Shown piece after piece: positions 6,817-13,612 of a DNA stretch of 13,674 nt. The stretch lies in NCBI GenBank assembly GCA_964353875.1, contig CAYGXU010000092.1, forward strand, positions 1 through 13,674, written 5' to 3'. Each line of letters opens with the position of its first letter. The stretch's first letter is position 1. The notes under the pieces were generated by a model. That model was not told where the DNA came from, did not search any database, and saw only the letters and a program-made list of their open reading frames with translations. The translations under genes and the position numbers were made by a program. The DNA is from MGNI01 sp964353875. GTDB lineage: Bacteria; Chloroflexota; Anaerolineae; Anaerolineales; E44-bin32.

Positions 6817-7412
6817 TGGAGACGATAGAAGAAAAGATCATCCGTGTTGCTCAATTGATGTTTGAAAGAAATCTCACGGACATCACAGGGGGGAATGTCA
6901 GTGTTCGTGAGGGGGATCAGATTTATATCACACCACGCTATGCGGGCAGCAAGCTTCATTGGCGTTTAAAACCCGAGGATATAGTCGTTGGTCCAATTCA
7001 TTCGGATGCCTTGTTCGATCACCTCTCTTTCTCGCGTGAGGGCAGGTCGCATCTGGCTGTCTATCGCGCTTTTCGGGAATGCCAATCCATCATTCATGCT
7101 CACCCATTCCATATTCTACCGTTTTGTGCTTATCACAAGCCGATTGAACCAGTTTTGCGCGCCACGCGCAAATTTGGTGTATTAAAGTATATCGATGAGG
7201 TTGAACCGTATTCTGAAGCCCAAGCCACGAGTATTATTCATCAGCTTCGAGGGCAGGAAGCATTGATGAAGACCGCTGCTGCAGCCGTGCTGATGCCCAA
7301 GCATGGGATCTTCCTGGCGGGAGAGGACCTATTTCAAGTACTCGATGCGCTTGAGCGTATCAACACCAATGCCTGGTGCCTGCTGGCTCGAAAATTATTA
7401 TCGTCTGATTGA
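6816..7412 (+). CDS. Class II aldolase/adducin-family sugar-phosphate aldolase
   Basis: 198 residues. A zinc-dependent aldolase of the FucA/RhaD/AraD family, expected to split a ketose 1-phosphate into dihydroxyacetone phosphate and an aldehyde (lactaldehyde for rhamnulose or fuculose). TDITGGNVSVREGD (21-34) is the N-terminal phosphate-binding Gly-Asn motif. E75 (SFSREGRSHL) is the catalytic acid/base position. H94 and H96 (IIHAHPFH) and H163 (PKHGIFLAGEDL) are the zinc ligands. Length is close to FucA (about 215) and well below RhaD (about 275). Fuculose- versus rhamnulose-phosphate specificity cannot be set by eye. It follows the kinase in the same direction and may be coupled to the small ORF ending at its start codon. 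The closest purine tract upstream is AAAGAAAAAGAAGG, 4-5 nt before ATG. Confidence 0.8.
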   Translation: METIEEKIIRVAQLMFERNLTDITGGNVSVREGDQIYITPRYAGSKLHWRLKPEDIVVGPIHSDALFDHLSFSREGRSHLAVYRAFRECQSIIHAHPFHILPFCAYHKPIEPVLRATRKFGVLKYIDEVEPYSEAQATSIIHQLRGQEALMKTAAAAVLMPKHGIFLAGEDLFQVLDALERINTNAWCLLARKLLSSD

Positions 7413-7483
7413 GGAAAGCTGGGTTCGCTGGTTTCATTCATCAGCCAGTCATTCGGAATCATCCAATTATTTAGGGATTCAGC

Positions 7484-8416
7484 ATGATTCTAACCGTTAC
7501 GCCCAATACTGCTCTGGATAAGGTGATCTTTATTGATGAGTGGACTCCCGGCCAACCGATGCGAACGAACCGTGTCGTCACCAGCGTGGGGGGTAAAGGG
7601 CTGGATTCTTCAGTGGTTTTACGACACCTCGGCGTGGAGACCGTTGGCCTGGCCATGGTTGCGGGGAGGATTGGCCAAGAATTGATCGATTTGGTTGAAG
7701 ATTATGGCATTGAGCCGGAACCGGTCTGGGTTGAGGGTGAGACGCGGATTGCTCATGTCATCGTTGAAAGGAATCACCATCGTCACAGCCATATCATTAC
7801 AGGGGAGCTGAAGGTTGACAGCTCCCATGTGCTGGAATTCCTGCAGCGTTTTCGTGCCAGGGTGAGTGAAGCAGCTTGGGTGATCTGCGCTGGTTCCGTA
7901 CCAGCGGGAATTTCATGCGCGCTTTATCGTGAGCTGATCGGAATCGCCAGGCAAGCCAGAGTTCCTGTCTTGGTGGATTCCAGTCAAGCAGCAATGAGAG
8001 AGGCGATTCAAGCCAATCCGGAAATCGTAAAAATGAATCGTGAGGAGTTTGCCTGGACATTCGAGAAACGCGTATCCACATTAGAAGACCTCAAGCATCA
8101 GGCAAGCCGGGTCTTTGCCAAGTTCAGGTTGCAATCGCTCATCCTGACATGCGGGGTCGAAGGGATTATCGCTTTCATCCAGCAAGGCGCATTTCATGTC
8201 ATCTCTCCACTGCAAAAAGCGGTTAATGCAGCTGGCGCCGGGGATGCGGTATCTGCGGCATTGGTATGGCGCTTATCCAAAGGCGATGATTGGCCAGAAG
8301 CCTTACGCTGGGCAGCAGCAACCGCAGCTGCGGTAGTGCTTACAGAAGGGACCGCTGATTGTCGTAAAGAGGATGTCCTGAAGCTGCTGTCCGAGGTAGA
8401 AATCGTCTCTTTTTGA
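7484..8416 (+). CDS. PfkB-family sugar kinase, 1-phosphofructokinase/LacC type
   Basis: 310 residues, ribokinase-fold ATP-dependent kinase. The opening VTPNTALDKVI (4-14) matches the TLNPxLD start of FruK/LacC. SVGGKGLDSSVVLRHLG (34-50) is the substrate loop, VEGETR (83-88) the lid, CAGSVPAG (135-142) the SGSLPxG motif, and VKMNREEF (182-189) the KPNxxE motif. NAAGAGDAVSAAL (248-260) holds the anion hole and catalytic D254. Differences from the usual family are GGKGxN to GGKGLD (D41), loss of the following Arg, and KPN to KMN. These suggest the phosphorylated sugar may not be fructose 1-phosphate or tagatose 6-phosphate. The start has AGGGA 6 nt upstream. It lies 71 bp after the aldolase, probably co-transcribed. 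Confidence 0.8.
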   Translation: MILTVTPNTALDKVIFIDEWTPGQPMRTNRVVTSVGGKGLDSSVVLRHLGVETVGLAMVAGRIGQELIDLVEDYGIEPEPVWVEGETRIAHVIVERNHHRHSHIITGELKVDSSHVLEFLQRFRARVSEAAWVICAGSVPAGISCALYRELIGIARQARVPVLVDSSQAAMREAIQANPEIVKMNREEFAWTFEKRVSTLEDLKHQASRVFAKFRLQSLILTCGVEGIIAFIQQGAFHVISPLQKAVNAAGAGDAVSAALVWRLSKGDDWPEALRWAAATAAAVVLTEGTADCRKEDVLKLLSEVEIVSF

Positions 8417-8544
8417 GTGCTTTGGTGAAAATGGTTCCTCATGAAAGTTGAAAAAGCAAATTCCCCTCGCTGGTTGCGTTCCCAGAAGCGGGGATTAACC
8501 CAGCTTGGATCACTAAAGAGGAATATCTCGCATAAGGTATCACG

Positions 8545-8575
8545 AAAGCAAGTGGTTTCTTGGCAATGCTTTTTT
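8545..8575 (+). terminator. Weak intrinsic terminator after the PfkB gene
   Basis: AAAGCA (8545-8550) can pair with TGCTTT (8567-8572), followed by a T-run TTTTTT to 8575. The six-pair stem has a long 16-nt loop, so efficiency is doubtful. It is the only plausible end for the kinase-aldolase-PfkB transcript. Confidence 0.3.
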
Positions 8576-8589
8576 ATAACTATGCTGAC

Positions 8590-8730
8590 TTATTCCGCCT
8601 TAAGGAACCTTCGATCCCACCATTCTACGAAACGCGTCACATAGGGATCTACCAGGCTCACAACTGCCCATGCAGCCAGCCAACAATAGATAAATTGAGC
8701 TACCCATACAACAACAGTCCACCAGTTCAT
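8590..8730 (-). CDS. Candidate Trp-rich 46-residue single-pass membrane protein
   Basis: On the minus strand the purine-rich site AAAAGGGG precedes a double ATG (8733, 8730). The second ATG has the better spacing, 5 nt. The 46-residue product has a hydrophobic segment near residues 5-27 (VVVWVAQFIYCWLAAWAVV) and an amphipathic, charged tail (RFVEWWDRRFLKAE) ending in TAA. Seven of 46 residues are Trp. No family is recognised. The shape fits small membrane peptides such as regulators of membrane complexes or toxin-like peptides; none of these roles is shown. It lies opposite in direction to the surrounding genes and 73 bp after the second micro-ORF, with which it may be co-transcribed. Confidence 0.42.
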   Translation of the reverse strand: MNWWTVVVWVAQFIYCWLAAWAVVSLVDPYVTRFVEWWDRRFLKAE

Positions 8731-8803
8731 CATCACCCCTTTTGATCCATCTACCGGATCAGGTTGAATCCAAGGTCTGATTCTCGCAAAATTCCTCAGC
8801 CAC

Positions 8804-8932
8804 CTAATGTGGGATAAGGATGGAGATCATCCCCCTTTTCCCTTTTATGTCCCCGAAAAGAAATAGCCAATAACAACCCATAAAAATCATCAGGAGGAGT
8901 AATATTTTCTCGTCTAGAAACAAGGACAGCAT
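8804..8932 (-). CDS. Candidate 42-residue single-pass membrane protein
   Basis: The frame is open on the minus strand from 9022, but ATG 8932 has a good ribosome-binding site (GAGGAAGG, about 5 nt upstream) and begins directly at the hydrophobic part. The product has an acidic/basic lead (FLDEK, 5-9), a membrane segment near 10-26 (ILLLLMIFMGCYWLFLF), and a short basic loop (DIKGKRG, 28-34) before a hydrophobic end. No family is recognised. Tandem with the Trp-rich micro-ORF downstream on the same strand. Confidence 0.33.
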   Translation of the reverse strand: MLSLFLDEKILLLLMIFMGCYWLFLFGDIKGKRGMISILIPH

Positions 8933-9348
8933 ATTTTCCTTCCTCAAATCCGGAGAGGGACGAACCTCATAAGCTTTTGTGATCGTCCTCGGACCCGGCA
9001 TCATCACACACCACGTTAGCATGGAAGGGCTTGTCCTGACCTTACAATCGCCCTAGAGCTATCTTCTGGAGTGATTGGATACTGAAAGGGTTCTCCTATC
9101 CGCTTTGGTCCCGCAAAGACGGCGCTTCTCATCTGACTAAAAAATGGATCGAAAGCAGGATCGTTTTTATATTGAGTGCAGATAGGCGATCGGATCCTTC
9201 TGGACTAGGGCCTATGCCATGAGTGCGGGGTATGCAAACGGCTTGGCCAATCTCATCCTATTCGCTGGTCTCTGATGTCGCTCTAATGTTTTATTCTTAA
9301 ACTAAAAATGATTCTGATTAAATCGATTTTCGAGTTGGAGGTGGGAAG
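8933..9348. other. Gene-free stretch upstream of hsp20
   Basis: About 415 bp between the minus-strand micro-ORFs and hsp20, so it must carry promoters in both directions. I find no CIRCE inverted repeat (TTAGCACTC/GAGTGCTAA), although GAGTGC occurs once near 9174. No convincing -35/-10 pair stands out. The only short frames start without ribosome-binding sites. Confidence 0.4.
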
Positions 9349-9792
9349 ATGACAAGAATAACTCGTTGGGAACCCTTTCGTGAAATGCGTCGAATGCATG
9401 ATATGCTTGACCGGATGATGGATAGGACCTTTTCGGGCTCTCCTTTGATGAGTTCGATATTTGAAGGCGGGGTACCGATCGATGTGCTTCAAACGGACGA
9501 CAATGTGGTGGTGAAGGCGACCACCCCAGGATTGAAGCCGGAGGATCTTAATATTTCCATTACGGGGGATACGCTGACTATCCGCGGTGAGGTAAAAGAA
9601 GAAAAAGAGGAGGAAGGTGCCCGTTATCATATCCGAGAACGCCAGAGTGCCAGCTTTTCTCGTTCCATCCTCTTGCCGACATTGGTCAATGCCGATAAAG
9701 CAGAGGCCGAATTCGAAAGTGGCATCCTCACCTTGACGCTTCCGAAAGTCGAGGAAGTCAAACCGAAGACGATTACGGTCAAAGCGAAATAG
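9349..9792 (+). CDS. Hsp20/alpha-crystallin small heat-shock protein
   Basis: 147 residues, a typical bacterial length. An ATP-independent cytosolic holdase that forms oligomers and keeps unfolding proteins soluble. The N-terminal arm carries WEPFREMRRMHDML (7-20). The alpha-crystallin domain spans about 43-135, starting PIDVLQTDD. It contains the conserved ASFSRSILLP (101-110) and the closing EFESGILTLTLPK (121-133). The C-terminal extension has an I-x-V anchor (I142, V144). GGAGG lies 7 nt before the ATG, one of the strongest ribosome-binding sites in the window, as expected for a highly induced chaperone. It is monocistronic with its own terminator; no CIRCE-type operator is visible. Confidence 0.95.
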   Translation: MTRITRWEPFREMRRMHDMLDRMMDRTFSGSPLMSSIFEGGVPIDVLQTDDNVVVKATTPGLKPEDLNISITGDTLTIRGEVKEEKEEEGARYHIRERQSASFSRSILLPTLVNADKAEAEFESGILTLTLPKVEEVKPKTITVKAK

Positions 9793-9812
9793 GCGCTTAT
9801 CGGCGCGAATTT

Positions 9813-9844
9813 AAGGAGCCTCTCATCAGGCTCCTTTTTTTTTT
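9813..9844 (+). terminator. Strong intrinsic terminator of hsp20
   Basis: AAGGAGCCT (9813-9821), loop CTCATC, AGGCTCCTT (9828-9836), then a run of ten T from 9835 to 9844. The stem is a perfect nine pairs, 21 nt after the hsp20 stop. Confidence 0.9.
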
Positions 9845-10283
9845 GCAACTCACCCCAATATCCCATCATGATCTTCTGCTTGTATTAAACCAAACCACAA
9901 GTCTTATGAGTAAACCGACGCTCAAGTCTTCCATCTTGCCTGCTGACCTTCTTGAAGGAAGCGAGACAAACGCCATCTGAAGCAGCCACAGATTAAGAAG
10001 CAGATCAGGTTCTCGGCCTCTCGGGTGGGGTAGGAAAATAATCTTTGATGTACAATGTGGGCCATTGGTTCTGGGTTGTAGAATACGCCAGCATGTGGTT
10101 CGTGTAAGGTTTGAGCAACTAAAGAGCTACGGAGTTCCTTGGATCGAGTCGCTAAGTTTCGGTATGAGATACGGTGATGGATTACTGGAGAGGATACACT
10201 CCGCATCGTTCTTGCCACAAAGACCTGGAATGAGAATGCTCCTTTATAAGTAACGCCAATCCCACAGGAAAAGGGGTAGCCAA
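9845..10283. other. Gene-free stretch between hsp20 and the two-component pair
   Basis: About 440 bp with no gene I can support. Open frames on both strands lack ribosome-binding sites and family features. A 24-codon frame from ATG 9907 is too short to judge. The response-regulator promoter should lie here, but no -35/-10 pair with proper spacing is convincing. TACAAT at 10051-10056 lacks a partner -35. Confidence 0.4.
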
Positions 10284-11000
10284 ATGACCGATAAGATAAA
10301 AATCCTTTTGGTTGATGATGAAAAAGCCATTACAGATAACCTGGCACCCTTCTTGGAGCGATCAGGTTTCCACATAACCGTCGCTTCAAATGGGGAAGAG
10401 GCATTGACGAAAATAGAGGAGAGCAGTCCTAATATGATTGTGCTGGACGTGCTCATGCCTGTGATGGATGGGCGAGAGGTTCTTCGACAAATGCGCACAT
10501 CGGGGAATTGGACCCCCATCATCCTGCTAACTCAGGTGGGAGAAGCCAGCGAACGGGCTATGGCGTTAGAGGAGGGCGCAGATGACTATCTCAATAAGCC
10601 TTTCGATCCGCATGAATTGATCGCCCGTATAAAAGCAGTTTTGCGTCGGGCTCGTCCTGGACAGCCTCCTTTAGCAGCTGCGTGGAAGCTCGAAGCGGGG
10701 AACCTGGTTTTGGATCGCCGCTCTCGACGTGTCTATCTAGAGGGAAAGGAAATCATCTTAACCCCCAAAGCGTTGGCATTGCTCGAGTATCTCATGACTC
10801 ACCCGGATGAACTTGTCAGTCGCGATCGCCTATTAGATGTCGTTTGGGGCTGGGATTATCCTGTCGGCACACGCGCGGTGGACACTCGCATTGCAGAGCT
10901 TCGTCGCCTGATAAATGATGATGCCGCAAACCCGGTCTATATCGAGACCATACCAAGCCAAGGTTATCGTTTCATACATGAGGTGGAGAGTAAAGGATGA
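10284..11000 (+). CDS. OmpR/PhoB-family response regulator
   Basis: 238 residues, a cytosolic transcription factor switched by phosphorylation. The receiver domain (about 5-120) has the acidic pair D11-D12, phospho-acceptor D55 (IVLDVLMPVMDG), T83 (ILLTQ) and K105 (LNKPFDPHEL). The C-terminal winged-helix DNA-binding domain (about 135-233) has TPKALALLEYLMTHP, the recognition region RAVDTRIAELRRLI and the closing SQGYRF. All receiver residues are intact. AAGGGG lies 7 nt before the ATG. Its stop overlaps the kinase start (ATGA), so the two form a coupled two-component system. The target genes are unknown; neighbours are a chaperone and an oxidoreductase, with no transporter nearby. Confidence 0.93.
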   Translation: MTDKIKILLVDDEKAITDNLAPFLERSGFHITVASNGEEALTKIEESSPNMIVLDVLMPVMDGREVLRQMRTSGNWTPIILLTQVGEASERAMALEEGADDYLNKPFDPHELIARIKAVLRRARPGQPPLAAAWKLEAGNLVLDRRSRRVYLEGKEIILTPKALALLEYLMTHPDELVSRDRLLDVVWGWDYPVGTRAVDTRIAELRRLINDDAANPVYIETIPSQGYRFIHEVESKG

Positions 11001-11908
11001 AATGGTATTGGTGGCTTGCACCTGCCCCTCTCTTCATTGGGCTCGCCGTGAGTGTGTTTTGGCAACTCAGCAGCAAAGAGATCCCTGTTGTCAAGATGCG
11101 TATCGACGTTGCAACCATCCTGGTCTTTTTTTGTACGATTCTATCCCTCTTGATGGTACTCGGTTTCTTTATTGGCCATCGCATGCAGCGTATCCGCTTA
11201 AGTACGACTGCACAAGCAGCGGAAGATCGACGGCGATTTCTACAGCGTTTGGATCATGAATTAAAGAATCCACTCACTGCCATCCTCGCTGGTTTGGCGA
11301 ATCTCTCGAGCGTTGTTTCCACACCCTCTCACCGAAACACATTAATCAGCGTTGAGGCTCAGGTGAAGCGCCTACGGGATCTCGTTGCCGATCTGCGCAA
11401 GCTATCCGATCTTGAGACGCGCCAGATCGAGAACGTCCCCGTGGACATAACAGCGCTTTTAGAGGGTCTTATCGCCCTGACGAAGGAAGAGATCGGGGAG
11501 AGTGACCGCCGGTTGAATCTCACTGTTCCGCGCGCGCCCTGGCCCTTGCCCAATATTTATGGCGATTGGGATTTGCTTTTTTTGGCCGTGCATAACCTAC
11601 TGCAAAATGCATTGAAATTCACCAGTCCAGGCGATACGATCGAAATCCGAGCCGTTGAAGATGGTTCGTCGGTGGTTGTCGAGGTGGCGGATACAGGACC
11701 GGGGATTCCAGAGGAAGATGTTCCTTATGTATGGGAAGAGCTTTATCGCGCCGCTAGCGCACGCGGTGTGCCGGGCAGCGGGTTAGGGTTGGCATTGGTG
11801 CGTGCCATCGTATTGCGTCATGGGGGAGAGGTTGGGCTTCGAAGCCGCAAGGGTCAGGGGACCGTTTTTAACATTCGTCTGCCCGTGAAAGAAAGCCCAA
11901 AGCGCTAA
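10997..11908 (+). CDS. Sensor histidine kinase with minimal extracytoplasmic loop
   Basis: 303 residues, membrane-bound partner of the preceding regulator. Two membrane segments (about 6-22 and 39-60) enclose a loop of only about 16 residues, and no HAMP or PAS domain lies between the second segment and the phospho-acceptor. HisKA carries H87 in FLQRLDHELKNPLTAIL (81-97). The ATPase domain has the N box (N204, HNLLQNALKF), G1 (D232, ADTGPGIP) and G2 (GSGLGLALVRAIVLRHGG), ending with GQGTVFNIRLP. All catalytic residues are present. The tiny loop resembles intramembrane-sensing kinases such as LiaS or BceS, which detect envelope stress or signals from a membrane partner. ATG 10997 overlaps the regulator's stop by 4 bp. 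Confidence 0.92.
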   Translation: MKWYWWLAPAPLFIGLAVSVFWQLSSKEIPVVKMRIDVATILVFFCTILSLLMVLGFFIGHRMQRIRLSTTAQAAEDRRRFLQRLDHELKNPLTAILAGLANLSSVVSTPSHRNTLISVEAQVKRLRDLVADLRKLSDLETRQIENVPVDITALLEGLIALTKEEIGESDRRLNLTVPRAPWPLPNIYGDWDLLFLAVHNLLQNALKFTSPGDTIEIRAVEDGSSVVVEVADTGPGIPEEDVPYVWEELYRAASARGVPGSGLGLALVRAIVLRHGGEVGLRSRKGQGTVFNIRLPVKESPKR

Positions 11909-12165
11909 TTACCTTCTTTGAGTTATCTTCTTTACGAAACCCTTAGAATATAAAAAAAAGCCGAACAGCATCTCAATCCCATAAACCGAGCAGCAATGAG
12001 TACGAGATCGCTATCATGAATAGGATGCCTGTCTACATGATTTTTGCTGGACACAGATTTCTAGTGTGAATACAACAGGTGCTGATCAGGTAAACCTTCT
12101 TGTAAGGTACAATTTGAGAGTATTATTTGCCTGATAATGTCCCATGAATAGCCCTATGGCAACTG

Positions 12166-12183
12166 TTTTGCTGGATAGCAAAA
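12166..12183 (+). promoter_or_regulatory. Perfect hairpin in the aldo/keto reductase leader
   Basis: TTTTGCT (12166-12172), loop GGAT, AGCAAAA (12177-12183): a perfect seven-pair stem ending 11 nt before the GGAGG ribosome-binding site. The left arm repeats TTTTGCTGGA, also found at 12042-12051. It could be an operator or a translational control hairpin. The remaining gap 11909-12165 shows no gene. Confidence 0.3.
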
Positions 12184-12204
12184 TCGAAGATGATGGAGGT
12201 TACA

Positions 12205-13176
12205 ATGGAATATGTCCACTTAGGTCGGACTGGATTACAAGTAAGCCGGCTTTGTCTGGGGACGATGAATTTCGGTCCCTTCACATCAGAAGCGGATAGT
12301 TTCAAGATTATGGATCGAGCACTGGAGCTGGGGATCAACTTTTTTGACACCGCCAACGTCTACGGATGGAAGCTGGGAGAGGGGGTTACCGAACAAATTA
12401 TCGGTCGATGGTTGGCGCAGGGAGGCGGGAGACGGGAGAAAGTCGTACTAGCAACCAAGGTTTACGGCAGGATGGGGGAATGGCCTAATGAGCAGCGCCT
12501 GTCTGCCTATCACCTCCGTCGCGCTTGTGAGGAGAGCCTGCGACGGATGCAAACGGATCACATCGACCTCTATCAAATGCACCACATCGACCGCCAAACT
12601 CCCTGGGAGGAAGTCTGGCAGGGAATGGAACAGTTGGTACAGGAGGGCAAGGTGATTTATGTCGGCAGCAGCAACTTCGCTGGCTGGCACATCGCCCAAG
12701 CGCAGGCGGAGGCGAAAGAGCGCCACTTCATGGGACTGGTATCGGAGCAGAGCCTTTACAATCTTAAAGACCGGATGATCGAGTTGGAGGTGATCCCTGC
12801 CTGCAAGAATTATGGGTTGGGATTGATCCCCTGGAGCCCATTGGCGGGTGGATTGTTGGGTGGAGCCTTGGATAAGGCAAAAGAAGGTCGTCGTTCGAAG
12901 GAAAATGTTCAACAGACAATTGAGAAACACCGCACTCAAATAGAAGCATACGAGGCATACTGTAAGGAACTGAATGAGAAACCTGCTGATGTTGCCCTGG
13001 CCTGGTTACTGCATAATCCAGCGGTCAGCGCGCCCATTATTGGACCTCGCGACATGAGCCAATTGGGGGGCAGCCTGCGAGCCTTGGAGATTAAGTTGAG
13101 CGAAGAGGTATTGACTAAGCTGGATGAGATTTGGCCCAACTCCGGAGGCGAAGCGCCAGAAGCTTATGCAAGGTGA
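12205..13176 (+). CDS. Aldo/keto reductase
   Basis: 323 residues, NADPH-type oxidoreductase in a TIM barrel, cytosolic, reducing aldehydes or ketones to alcohols. The catalytic tetrad is complete: D48 (FFDTANVYG), Y53, K85 (LATKVYG) and H126 (YQMHHID). The opening LGRTGLQVSRLCLGTMNFG, GSSNFAGWHIAQAQ (about 154-167) and SEQSLYNL are typical of the Tas/IolS/YghZ-like group. The cofactor end has PIIGPRDMSQL and the C terminus has GGEAPEAYA. The frame opens at 12190, but ATG 12205 has GGAGG 5 nt upstream and matches the family start. Relatives reduce lactaldehyde or methylglyoxal, which would suit the deoxyhexose genes upstream, but 3.8 kb and unrelated genes intervene. Confidence 0.88.
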   Translation: MEYVHLGRTGLQVSRLCLGTMNFGPFTSEADSFKIMDRALELGINFFDTANVYGWKLGEGVTEQIIGRWLAQGGGRREKVVLATKVYGRMGEWPNEQRLSAYHLRRACEESLRRMQTDHIDLYQMHHIDRQTPWEEVWQGMEQLVQEGKVIYVGSSNFAGWHIAQAQAEAKERHFMGLVSEQSLYNLKDRMIELEVIPACKNYGLGLIPWSPLAGGLLGGALDKAKEGRRSKENVQQTIEKHRTQIEAYEAYCKELNEKPADVALAWLLHNPAVSAPIIGPRDMSQLGGSLRALEIKLSEEVLTKLDEIWPNSGGEAPEAYAR

Positions 13177-13517
13177 GGATCATCATTGGTCTTTAATACA
13201 AGGGGCCATGCAAAATGACTAACCGCCAATACAGCAGATGAGGATGATCGCTCTATTAGCTACATAATGGAGATGTCTCACCAATGTGGATATAGGGAGA
13301 TCCTCCAATCTCATCCGTAATCAGAAAAGGAAATACGCTCGATCAGTGGACGGGCGGGTGTCAATGCCCGTCCTCCGTATTCATCCTAGATGGTTTCATT
13401 TCGCTTCTATTATAGAATTCTTCTATCGACTCCTATGTCAATGGGTCATTTTCAAGGTGGGATCCATAGGGGTCAATCTTCTCCACGATATACAACAATC
13501 ATCCGTTAGAATGCTAT
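13177..13517. other. Gene-free stretch after the aldo/keto reductase
   Basis: No gene is supported here. It holds a GC-rich hairpin (13348-13373), an AT-rich palindrome TTCTAT-T-ATAGAA (13405-13417) and a looser CCTATG/CATAGG pair near 13435-13470. A frame from 13286 has no family features and runs into the repeat. Confidence 0.45.
13348..13373. other. GC-rich perfect hairpin
   Basis: GGACGGGC (13348-13355) and GCCCGTCC (13366-13373) form an eight-pair stem with a 10-nt loop. No T-run follows on either strand. It lies 170 bp after the aldo/keto reductase stop, so it may be a factor-assisted terminator or part of a dispersed palindromic repeat. Confidence 0.4.
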
Positions 13518-13590
13518 CCTGCGGAGCGTGGCGACGAAGGATCCCTGAGACGAGGCTTTGATCCGTTTCATCCCAGGGATTCTTCGCTCC
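13518..13590. repeat. Dispersed palindromic repeat, copy 1
   Basis: A 62-bp unit (13518-13579) aligns without gaps to copy 2 at 51 of 62 positions. Within it CGAAGGATCCCTG (13535-13547) is inverted as CAGGGATTCTTCG (13574-13586), one mismatch in 13, so the unit folds on itself. Non-coding. It resembles the GAAGGATCC/AGGGATTCTTCG repeats scattered in many Chloroflexota and other genomes. Confidence 0.65.
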
Positions 13591-13612
13591 AATTCATCTC
13601 TCTTGCTGTCTT

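Noticed and set aside
448..8416. Sulfoquinovose transaldolase pathway, suggested by a transaldolase plus sugar isomerase and kinase
   Set aside because: No sulfosugar-specific dehydrogenase, sulfolactaldehyde enzyme, glycosidase or exporter is present, and a RhaB-type kinase does not belong to that route.
8441..8644. 67-codon plus-strand frame after the PfkB gene
   Set aside because: No ribosome-binding site, composition very basic without motifs, and it overlaps the weak terminator and the better supported minus-strand micro-ORF.
9170..9185. GAGTGC near hsp20 as half of a CIRCE heat-shock operator
   Set aside because: The inverted partner half-site at 9-bp spacing is absent.
9922..10218. 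98-codon minus-strand frame between hsp20 and the response regulator
   Set aside because: No ribosome-binding site, no domain and low-complexity basic composition; likely a chance frame.
13286..13561. 91-codon plus-strand frame near the right end
   Set aside because: It runs through the GC hairpin and into the dispersed repeat, with no ribosome-binding site or family feature.
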